Below are positions 57,637 to 64,000 of a stretch of 64,000 bases of DNA, piece after piece. Below the pieces are notes generated by a model. It saw only the letters and a list, made by a program, of their open reading frames with translations. It ran no database searches and had not been told where the DNA came from. How positions within the stretch are numbered: the first letter of the stretch is position 1; each line of letters opens with the position of its first letter. A program made the translations under genes and the position numbers. Source of the stretch: Baaleninema simplex PCC 7105 (GTDB lineage: Bacteria; Cyanobacteriota; Cyanobacteriia; Cyanobacteriales; Geitlerinemataceae); assembly GCF_000332355.1 (NCBI RefSeq), contig NZ_KB235958.1:3459922-3523921 (forward strand), in the 5' to 3' direction.

Positions 57637-58065
57637 ATGGCATCCGTTCAAGAAAAGTCTAAAACGAACACTGCTACTCTTCCCGAAGCACTGACGGCAA
57701 GCGTCGCCGCCACCGAACTTCGCCCTTGGGGATCGTTTACGGTTCTCGAAGAAGGTTCCCAATATAAAATCAAACGAATCGAAGTGAAACCCGGTCATCG
57801 CCTCAGCTTGCAAATGCACCACCACCGCAGCGAGCATTGGATCGTGGTTTCGGGAACTGCTCGCGTTATTTGCGACGATAAAGAGCAGATGGTTTACAGC
57901 AACCAATCGACTTACGTTCCCCAGGGAACGAAGCACCGTCTGGAGAACCCCGGCGTAATTCCCTTGGTGTTGATCGAAGTCCAGAACGGGGAATATCTCG
58001 GAGAAGACGATATTATCCGTTTCCAAGACGATTACGCGCGATCGAACAACGGAAATGGTAAGTAA
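57637..58065 (+). CDS. Cupin protein, mannose-6-phosphate isomerase type II
   Basis: A 142-residue cupin equal to the C-terminal isomerase domain of ManC/AlgA-type enzymes. It has RPWGSFTVLEEGSQYKIKRIEVKPG, metal-binding histidines in LSLQMHHHRSEHWIVVSGTA, and the second motif YVPQGTKHRLENPG. No guanylyltransferase domain is attached, which is usual for these small cyanobacterial proteins. They may isomerise phosphomannose or related sugars. A hairpin terminator follows. Confidence 0.85.
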   Translation: MASVQEKSKTNTATLPEALTASVAATELRPWGSFTVLEEGSQYKIKRIEVKPGHRLSLQMHHHRSEHWIVVSGTARVICDDKEQMVYSNQSTYVPQGTKHRLENPGVIPLVLIEVQNGEYLGEDDIIRFQDDYARSNNGNGK

Positions 58066-58119
58066 TGGTTTGAAACGCCTCTTTTTGCAACTTCTTTAAT
58101 TGAAACGTTGGAAACGAGT

Positions 58120-58150
58120 CCCCCAGAATCTTGAAGGTTCTGGGGGGCTT
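58120..58150 (+). terminator. Rho-independent terminator
   Basis: CCCCCAGAA and TTCTGGGGG pair around a partly paired 9-nt loop and are followed by GCTTT. It lies 54 bp after the cupin stop and resembles the CCCCGG-type family. Confidence 0.75.
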
Positions 58151-58184
58151 TCTGGAATTTACCCCAAGGCGACTCTTGACAAAA

Positions 58185-59054
58185 TCAACGTTTTTTGATA
58201 ATACCAGAGGGCGACATGGCTTGACTGGTATCGTGTTCGACGACGAAGACGTTGGCGTAGAGATTGGCGATAATCTGTTTGCCTTCTTGGGTGAGGGAGA
58301 GGTATTCGAGGGCGTTTTCGATCGCCGGATAAATCACGCCCCAATACTGTTTCGAGTGGCTGCGGCGCAAATCTCCTGCGTGCTGGTAGCCCAACTCTCG
58401 ATTGAGTCCCGTTTCTTCGTACTCGTAGTACAATGCTCCTAACTTGTTTAAATATCGGGGATCGCTCAGTTGTCCGATTAAATCGGCCGCCCGCAACAAG
58501 CCGGGATAACTGGACGTATCTTCGTATCCCTCGACGTTCGGGGATTGCTGGCGAGTATATTCGATGTTGCGTTTGATCGCTTCGGCGACGATGAGGCGGT
58601 GTCCGCTAAAGCGTTCGTCGACAAACAACTTGCTGCGATCGACGTGGTAGGGGGCGAGACTCGCATCCGTCGCCCCAGGATCGAGGGAGACTAACTTACT
58701 CGTTCCCGAATCGAACTGGTTATCTTCGATGCGATCTTGACGACAGACGCCTTTCACGAAACCGATATCGCTGCAAACGAGGGAAATAATAAAATGCAGC
58801 CAGTCTTCGCAGGTGATTCCCCCTTCGCGGATGTGTTTTCCCCGTAAAATTTCTTGTCCGACTAAGGTTACGCCGATGGTATGTTCGACATTGTGGTAGA
58901 GGGCGTCGCTGTTGGCGATGTTTTCGAGTGCCATTCCCCCCGCCCAGGCGATGATATCGGCGTAATCGGGCTTATAACCGCCGTAGGTGCGATGATATCC
59001 TTCCCGCAATCGTTCGACAAAATTTTGAATCAGGATTTCGGTGGCGTTAAACAT
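58185..59054 (-). CDS. HD-domain / phosphodiesterase-like protein
   Basis: A 289-residue helical protein with a metal-binding pattern like that of HD-type phosphohydrolases and cyclic nucleotide phosphodiesterases: DALYHNVEHTIGVTLVGQ near 50, HFIISLVCSDIGFVKG near 87, then RFSGHRLIVAEAIKRN and GLLRAADLIGQLSDP. The canonical HD pair reads SD in the second motif, so metal binding may differ. The substrate is unknown. Start MFNATEIL at 59054 is preferred to an upstream frame that adds 51 atypical residues. Confidence 0.72.
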   Translation of the reverse strand: MFNATEILIQNFVERLREGYHRTYGGYKPDYADIIAWAGGMALENIANSDALYHNVEHTIGVTLVGQEILRGKHIREGGITCEDWLHFIISLVCSDIGFVKGVCRQDRIEDNQFDSGTSKLVSLDPGATDASLAPYHVDRSKLFVDERFSGHRLIVAEAIKRNIEYTRQQSPNVEGYEDTSSYPGLLRAADLIGQLSDPRYLNKLGALYYEYEETGLNRELGYQHAGDLRRSHSKQYWGVIYPAIENALEYLSLTQEGKQIIANLYANVFVVEHDTSQAMSPSGIIKKR

Positions 59055-59261
59055 AGTCAGTTTAGACTTGCCCGAGAGTCGTAGGGTAAAACAGGTGGTC
59101 GTCTGTGGAAGGCTTGCCCTGACGGTCGCGAAGGATCGGCTCAATTGTAGCGGTTGCGATCGCCCTTGGCAATCCGTCTCGAACCCTCGATAACAATAAA
59201 GTTTCAATCGGGTTTCGATTTATAATCGATTTCCGAGTCGTACTGTTTCTTTTAGGTTGCG

Positions 59262-60875
59262 ATGGGATCGACCCGCCGCGCGTTTCACAAACAAGCTTTA
59301 GGTTTTGTATTCGGTGCGATCGTCCCGCCGAGACTGTTGCGACGGTTCCGGGGAGACGCCCCCCGACTGGTGACGCCCGTTTCCCTTTCCGATACCGTGA
59401 CCCAACAGGTGAACGGTTTGATTTCCGAGGTTCCCGTTGCCGTTCCGCCAGAAATCGAACTGCTGGTTCCGACCTATTTGGGCAATGCCCAACGCCGCTT
59501 TTACGGACGGGGAACCCCCCAGGGTTTGAACCTCCTCGATCGATTTTATCTCGGAAGCGGTACGAGTGTCGTGGGGGGCAGTACCAGTACTTGGAGCGGG
59601 GCGGGGTGGACGGGACAACCGACGCTCGTGCGCGATCGCGGTACGACGTTTCTAATTATCGGGGCTTACGACCACAGTTTGCGAAAGCTCGATATCGCGG
59701 GAAATCGCGTCGTTTGGCGATACGAATTCGACGATATTCTCAAAGGCTCGTCGAGTATTTATATCGACGAAACCGCCGAGGAAGACAATCGAGTTGTCGT
59801 GTTACAAGGCAGTCGGCGAGGGGTCAACAACTCTCTGTCTTCGAGCTTCGTTCCCAGTTTTCGCGCCGTGTCGTTTCGTACGGGACGAGAGCTGTGGCGG
59901 CTCGACATTCGTGCCACGGATAGCTACAGCCGCGATAACGACAGTTCGGCGATTTACTTAGGTAACGGCACGATTTTTAACGTCGGCGAGAATGCGATCG
60001 GCTACTTTATTAATAGTAGCACAAAAAAGACTCGAGAAAACGGCGATTTTGAAATGCCAGAAGTGTATCGAGAACTCCAGCTTTATGAATTTGAAGATGT
60101 GGGATATTACGGTGGAAACTTAGTCGCCGAATCCTCGCCGTCGATTTTTAAAAATCGAGTTTATATCGCATCGGGTGGCGGACGAATTTACGGAATCGAT
60201 ATCAAGACGCATCAAATCGTCTGGCGATTTCGTTCTGGGGGCGATTTAAACGGAACGATCGCCATTTCTAAAGACGGAAAATTATTTAGTACGCTCGATC
60301 GCGAAAAAATACCCGGTCGAGGGGGCGCGTTCAAACTCGACCCGAACAAAGCCGATCCCGATTGTGTCGAATGGTTTTTACCGACCTTAAACTTAGGATT
60401 TAGCGAATGGGAAGGCGGAATCACCGGTTCGGTGGCGTTGAACGACGAATATCGCGCCCCAGACGTTCCGCCGTTGTTTGCTACGAACGCGATCGATGGA
60501 AATTTATACATTGGCAGTCAAACTCAAGTCACGGGAGAAAAAGTCAAAGGTCCGTTTTTAGATCGAGACTACCAGACACCCGTTATCGTGTTCGAGAAAC
60601 AAATTGGTGCGTCTATTTCGACGCCGATTTTTACCGATGGAAACCGTTTAGTCGCTGCGGGATACAACGGCGTTCGTTTGTTTCAAATCGATTACGAAAT
60701 TGCTCGTGCTAGCGATGCGTTGGCGTTGCGGGGCGCTAGTGGCAATTACTATCGCGTTCTCGTCAAGGAAATCGCCCGGTTCCAACCGGGCGGTTCCTTT
60801 GAATCGACACCTGTGATTTGGGACGGTATCGTGCGAATTTGCAGCCGAGACGGATGGATGTATACCTTGGGGTAA
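59262..60875 (+). CDS. Exported PQQ-like beta-propeller protein
   Basis: A 537-residue protein with a twin-arginine-like N-terminus (STRRAFHKQALGFVFGAIV) and repeated beta-propeller blades of the PQQ/BamB kind (GAYDHSLRKLDIAGNRVVWRYEF, GGGRIYGIDIKTHQIVWRFRSG, DGIVRICSRDGWMYTLG). No PQQ enzyme active site is obvious, so a structural or binding role in the periplasm is more likely. It is divergent from the HD protein. Confidence 0.75.
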   Translation: MGSTRRAFHKQALGFVFGAIVPPRLLRRFRGDAPRLVTPVSLSDTVTQQVNGLISEVPVAVPPEIELLVPTYLGNAQRRFYGRGTPQGLNLLDRFYLGSGTSVVGGSTSTWSGAGWTGQPTLVRDRGTTFLIIGAYDHSLRKLDIAGNRVVWRYEFDDILKGSSSIYIDETAEEDNRVVVLQGSRRGVNNSLSSSFVPSFRAVSFRTGRELWRLDIRATDSYSRDNDSSAIYLGNGTIFNVGENAIGYFINSSTKKTRENGDFEMPEVYRELQLYEFEDVGYYGGNLVAESSPSIFKNRVYIASGGGRIYGIDIKTHQIVWRFRSGGDLNGTIAISKDGKLFSTLDREKIPGRGGAFKLDPNKADPDCVEWFLPTLNLGFSEWEGGITGSVALNDEYRAPDVPPLFATNAIDGNLYIGSQTQVTGEKVKGPFLDRDYQTPVIVFEKQIGASISTPIFTDGNRLVAAGYNGVRLFQIDYEIARASDALALRGASGNYYRVLVKEIARFQPGGSFESTPVIWDGIVRICSRDGWMYTLG

Positions 60876-60884
60876 ATTGAGGAC

Positions 60885-61277
60885 TTAATCCGAGTCAAAC
60901 GCCTCGACTTCGACTTCAATTAACATTTGCGGGTCGATGAGCGATTTAACTTCAACCATCGTCGCGACGGGAGGGGTTTCTCCGAAGTATTCCTGATGGG
61001 CTTTGGCGAACTCTTCCCAGCGATCGATTTCGGTCACGAACATCCGCGTTCGGACGACGTGGCGACAGTCTACACCCAAGGCTTGCAACGCCTTGCGAAC
61101 GCGATCGAAACAGCATTTGGCTTGGGCGTAGCCGTCACCGGGGGCGACAACCTCACCGTTATCGTCGACGGGGGCGGTTCCCGAAACGAAAATTTGCGAT
61201 CCGACGCGAAGGGCGCGACAGTAGCCTACAACGGGTTCCCAAGGCGAACCTGAAAAGACGCGGCGAACTTCACTCAT
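60885..61277 (-). CDS. RidA family protein
   Basis: A 130-residue YjgF/YER057c/UK114-type protein with RALRVGSQIFVSGTAPVD, the trimer-interface segment and LIEVEVEAF at the end. Archetypal RidA deaminates enamine products of PLP enzymes using an arginine in the PxR motif; here the equivalent reads PPVATM, so the arginine is missing and this is a non-RidA subgroup. It is divergent from a PLP-dependent MocR regulator, a suggestive pairing. Confidence 0.85.
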   Translation of the reverse strand: MSEVRRVFSGSPWEPVVGYCRALRVGSQIFVSGTAPVDDNGEVVAPGDGYAQAKCCFDRVRKALQALGVDCRHVVRTRMFVTEIDRWEEFAKAHQEYFGETPPVATMVEVKSLIDPQMLIEVEVEAFDSD

Positions 61278-61483
61278 GGTTTTTGACGGCGAGAACGAAC
61301 TTCGACAATTTGTCGGTTACCGCGACTGAATTCCATCGGGGCAGAGGTTTCGCGACAAACGACGTAGTGTCCGTAAAACTGGCTGAAGCGCCAAAACCGT
61401 TTGAGAATCGCTACGATCGCATGGGGACGGCGAAAAATGTCGGGGGGTTGGTTTGAGGATCTCAACACGATCGATCCCTCCAC
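61274..61483 (-). CDS. Small hypothetical protein before the RidA-family gene
   Basis: A 69-residue basic frame whose stop overlaps the RidA-family start by 4 bp (ATGA), which hints at translational coupling. No family or membrane segment is recognised, and there is no good ribosome-binding site. It may be non-coding leader. Confidence 0.3.
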   Translation of the reverse strand: MEGSIVLRSSNQPPDIFRRPHAIVAILKRFWRFSQFYGHYVVCRETSAPMEFSRGNRQIVEVRSRRQKP

Positions 61484-61518
61484 AATGTCGTTATGGTTAT
61501 TGTCGGTTGTTTGTCAAA

Positions 61519-61609
61519 AACAGTACAGACACAGTTAGGATGAGTTGTAACCCGTACAGTTTTGAACGTACGATCTGTACTGGTGGCAAAACGTTTTAAC
61601 TGTACTGCC
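61519..61609 (+). promoter_or_regulatory. GTACAG / CTGTAC operator cluster
   Basis: Four related sites occur in 90 bp just before the MocR start: CAGTACAGA (61521), GTACAGT (61554), CTGTACTG (61575) and ACTGTACTG (61599). Repeated short sites between divergent genes are typical targets of MocR-type regulators. Confidence 0.6.
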
Positions 61610-63058
61610 GTGAATGAAATTCGTCCGATCGAACTGCGCGAGGGAGAGGTGTTATACGAGCGAGTCGCCGATCGCTTACAAGGGTCGATCGAAGCGGGAA
61701 CCTTGCAACCGGGCGATCGCATTCCATCGGTACGAAAGCTCAAAGCGCAATTGTCGGTAAGTGCATCGACGGTACTCGAAGCCTATCGCCTCCTCGAAGA
61801 TCGCGGCCTCGTCGAAGCCAAACCGCGATCGGGATATTTCGTCAAAGCTGCCCTGCGCCGTTTGCCAGACGAACCGACCCCTTCGATCTCGAACTGTCGC
61901 GCCTGTGCGATCGATTTGTCTTTGGCGATGCAAGTGTACGCGGCCGCCGTCAACGCCCCAAACGCCGTACAATTGGGGGCAGCAGTACCGAGTTTGGAGC
62001 TATTGCCGACGCGATCGCTCGATCGCCTGATGTCTCGAGTGCTGCGCCAACAGTCTCAAGTCGTTCACGAATACGGTTCGGTGTTGGGGCGTATCGAATT
62101 GCGTCACGAAATCGCGCGGCGACTCCTCGATGCAGGCTGTTCGGTGTTTCCCGACGAGATCGTCGTCACCAACGGCACGACCGAAGCGTTATCTTTGTCG
62201 TTACAGGCGGTGACGAAACCAGGAGACGCGATCGCCGTAGAGTCTCCCACTTACTACGGCTTGCTGGAAGCCTTAGCGTCGCTGCACTTACAGGTATTGG
62301 AATTACCGACGCATCCTCGGGAGGGAATCTGTTTGGACGCGTTAGAAACCGCGTTGCGATCGCGGGCGATCGCGGCGTGCGTGTTAGTGTCGAACTTCAG
62401 TAATCCCTTGGGAAATGTCCTCAGCGACGAGAAAAAGCAGCGTTTGGCAGAGTTGGCGGCGCAGTACGAAACGCCGATCGTTGAAGACGATGTTTACGGC
62501 GATCTGTCCTTTGAGGGATTTCGGCCGAAAGCGATTAAAGCGTTCGATCGCGGCGGATGGGTGATGTATTGCGCCTCTTTTAGCAAAACTCTATCCCCCG
62601 GATGGCGTATAGGTTGGAGCATTCCCGGCCGGTTTCAATCTCGCGTCGAACAGCACAAGCTCGCGAAGAACTATGCAACAGCGAACGCTCCGCAACTAGC
62701 GATCGCGGCGTTTTTGAACAACGGCGGTTACGATCGCCACCTGCGCCGACTTCGGAGTGCCTATCGAACGCAGGTTATGCAAACGACGCAGGCAGTGTGT
62801 GAGTTCTTCCCCCCAGGAACGAAAGTGACTCGTCCGACGGGCGGACATATTTTGTGGGTGGAACTTCCCGAAGGCACTGATTCGTTAGTATTGTACGAGT
62901 TAGCCTTCGAGCGAGACATTCACATTGCCCCTGGGGTCATGTTTTCACCGTCGGGTCAGTTTCGCAACTGTTTGCGTCTCAACTGCGCGTTTCCCGTTTC
63001 TCAGGAAATTTACGATGCGGTGAAAACATTAGGCATTTTAGCAAGCTCGATTTTATAG
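61610..63058 (+). CDS. MocR-type regulator (GntR DNA-binding plus aminotransferase fold)
   Basis: This 482-residue chimeric regulator has a winged-helix GntR domain at about 10-75 (LYERVADRLQGSIEAGTLQPGDRIPSVRKL, then SASTVLEAYRLLEDRGLV) and a fold-type I aminotransferase-like domain with the PLP-lysine in SFSKTLSPGWRIGW and VSNFSNPLGNVLS. Members sense PLP or amino-acid derivatives. GTG at 61610 is taken as start because the upstream in-frame TTG (61562) lies inside the operator cluster. A TTG-initiated product would be 16 residues longer. The likely target is itself and the divergent RidA-family unit. Confidence 0.88.
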   Translation: MNEIRPIELREGEVLYERVADRLQGSIEAGTLQPGDRIPSVRKLKAQLSVSASTVLEAYRLLEDRGLVEAKPRSGYFVKAALRRLPDEPTPSISNCRACAIDLSLAMQVYAAAVNAPNAVQLGAAVPSLELLPTRSLDRLMSRVLRQQSQVVHEYGSVLGRIELRHEIARRLLDAGCSVFPDEIVVTNGTTEALSLSLQAVTKPGDAIAVESPTYYGLLEALASLHLQVLELPTHPREGICLDALETALRSRAIAACVLVSNFSNPLGNVLSDEKKQRLAELAAQYETPIVEDDVYGDLSFEGFRPKAIKAFDRGGWVMYCASFSKTLSPGWRIGWSIPGRFQSRVEQHKLAKNYATANAPQLAIAAFLNNGGYDRHLRRLRSAYRTQVMQTTQAVCEFFPPGTKVTRPTGGHILWVELPEGTDSLVLYELAFERDIHIAPGVMFSPSGQFRNCLRLNCAFPVSQEIYDAVKTLGILASSIL

Positions 63059-63113
63059 CACATATTTTTGATTGCCGCAATAAATGTTGTAAAACTTAAC
63101 AATATTTCGTAAC

Positions 63114-63215
63114 GTGACGAACAAACCAATAAAAATCTTACTCGTGACTTTGATAACCCTCGTTCTCGCGGGGTTGTGGGTAATGCTGATGGCTATGCCG
63201 ACGGCGATGGGATAG
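63114..63215 (+). CDS. Possible 33-residue membrane peptide
   Basis: From GTG at 63114 a frame encodes a basic start (TNKPIK), then one hydrophobic helix (ILLVTLITLVLAGLWVMLMA) and stops at 63215. It overlaps the 3-prime end of the nuclease gene by 23 bp on the other strand. I do not recognise it; it may be spurious. Confidence 0.3.
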   Translation: MTNKPIKILLVTLITLVLAGLWVMLMAMPTAMG

Positions 63216-64000
63216 CCGAAGGCGAGAGTGTCTGAAGATAAAACGGTTCGAGAAACTGTGCCAACCAGGTTTTGAGGTGGAACGTAGCGCGACAGTCATC
63301 TTCGTTATAACTGACGATCGCGTCGAGATAAGTGCGATCGCCCGTTTCGAGCCATTGATTGTACCAACAAATACACTGAGCGCCGTTGGCGTTAGCGTCG
63401 CGCCAGTCGAACCCCACCCACCGCGCGATAGGTTTGAGGGCGTAACTTTCCACCGGCAGCACCACCGTTTCCGTCACCCACCAATGCACGTCGATACAGC
63501 GATCGACGACCGGTTTCCAGCGTCGTGTCGGCGTGCGATACAGCTTCGCCAACCGTCGAATCGTTTTAACTTCGTAATCGCAAAAATGGAAAATCGGCGC
63601 GTCGGGATACGCCCAGAGTAAATCCAGAAAGTCGTGCCAAATGCCCTGTTCTTCCTCCGGGGTTTCTGCCAAAAAGCCAAAATAGCGTTGAGTTCCCGTC
63701 GCGCGATCGACCACCAGCGCCCCCAACAAAAAGTCTAAATCGATATCCGGTTTCGCCTCGATATCGAAATGAATTTCGACAGACGCCTCGGGAACGTCCA
63801 CCCACTGCTTCCGTGCGGTTGTCAGCAACCGGTGAATTTCCCGAAGTTTCGGCGTCGCCTGGTTCGAGAACGTCGTACGCGCTTGTTGGCTGAGTTGTTC
63901 CCCGACGACTTCCCCAAACGCGCCTTTCAACTGCGACAGTTTCGCCACTGCCAGAGCTTCTAAAGTATCGATTCCCATCGATCGCAACTGTTCGTAGCGG
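63193..64000 (-). CDS. TM0106-like RecB-type nuclease, C-terminal part
   Basis: The frame continues off the right edge (ahead of MRSMGIDTLEAL it reads RYEQL). The visible 268 residues resemble the C-terminal half of TM0106-family RecB-like nucleases: a short HhH-like helix segment, then an RNase H-like domain with EIHFDIEAKPDIDLDFLLGA, IFHFCDYEVKTIRRL, and YALKPIARWVGFDWRD ending IVSYNEDDCRAT. The acidic residues of the exonuclease site are present. The RecB-type part would be outside the window. Confidence 0.8.
   Translation of the reverse strand, partial: RYEQLRSMGIDTLEALAVAKLSQLKGAFGEVVGEQLSQQARTTFSNQATPKLREIHRLLTTARKQWVDVPEASVEIHFDIEAKPDIDLDFLLGALVVDRATGTQRYFGFLAETPEEEQGIWHDFLDLLWAYPDAPIFHFCDYEVKTIRRLAKLYRTPTRRWKPVVDRCIDVHWWVTETVVLPVESYALKPIARWVGFDWRDANANGAQCICWYNQWLETGDRTYLDAIVSYNEDDCRATFHLKTWLAQFLEPFYLQTLSPSAIPSPSA

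Overview
The window is a chromosomal segment of a cyanobacterium. The octamer GCGATCGC (HIP1) recurs throughout, and the gene set is cyanobacterial: a carboxysome shell protein of the CcmP type, the clock-output kinase SasA, the myxol-type carotenoid genes cruF and cruG, a cyanobacterial FtsZ, and PAP/fibrillin-like, Uma2 and CHAT proteins. Many intergenic gaps hold heptamer repeats and palindromes. The species cannot be fixed from sequence alone. Repeat-rich gaps and large RTX/Calx-beta and TPR proteins fit a filamentous or colonial lineage, but that is inference.

Layout. 1-1240: a tnpB-only IS200/IS605-type element on the minus strand, running off the left edge, then hairpin and heptamer repeats. 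1.2-5.7 kb: a nucleoside phosphorylase-like gene, ftsQ, ftsZ and thiD, with a 76-bp tandem repeat between ftsZ and thiD. 6-14.3 kb: an alpha/beta hydrolase, a TPR/coiled-coil membrane protein, an RTX plus Calx-beta protein, a solitary HSDR_N-like nuclease, a Uma2 nuclease and a methyltransferase. 14.3-15.8 kb: second IS copy. 16-23.6 kb: leuA, a LabA-like NYN gene, a REC-LuxR response regulator, a thioredoxin-like ferredoxin, groES-groEL behind a perfect CIRCE operator, and a UbiH-family hydroxylase. 23.7-27.7 kb: cruF-cruG, a zinc-type dehydrogenase and a STAS protein. 27.8-29.2 kb: third IS copy, abutting sasA. 30-36 kb: a DUF2079 membrane protein, DUF72, ilvE and an EI24 protein. 36-45.8 kb: a poly-aspartate RTX protein, a fibrillin-like gene, a caspase-fold protein without its catalytic dyad, sat, ccmP and a TPR-rhomboid protease.

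45.8-53.9 kb is the accessory region. It is AT-rich and holds two MITE-like elements, a DUF1186 gene, a second Uma2 gene and a restriction-modification module: controller protein, BglI-type endonuclease and N4-cytosine-type methyltransferase. The module lies between a 5-prime TPR piece and a 3-prime CHAT piece that look like the two ends of one broken TPR-CHAT gene. A VapBC-like toxin-antitoxin pair and an antitoxin scrap follow. From 54 kb ordinary genes return: rimO, a small one-helix membrane protein beside an IS remnant, a CNNM/CBS protein, a cupin, an HD protein, a beta-propeller protein, ridA, a MocR-type regulator and part of a TM0106-like nuclease.

The most notable signals are five. 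(1) The BglI-type module sits inside a decayed TPR-CHAT gene. (2) Two of three tnpB copies are interrupted by different palindromic inserts whose cores are both exactly 44 bp, with 3-4 bp target duplications; these look like very small mobile elements. (3) The end of one IS copy supplies the stop codon of sasA. (4) The caspase-fold protein is a Tyr/Ser pseudo-orthocaspase. (5) The intergenic gaps carry several dispersed hairpin families, some in composite arrays.
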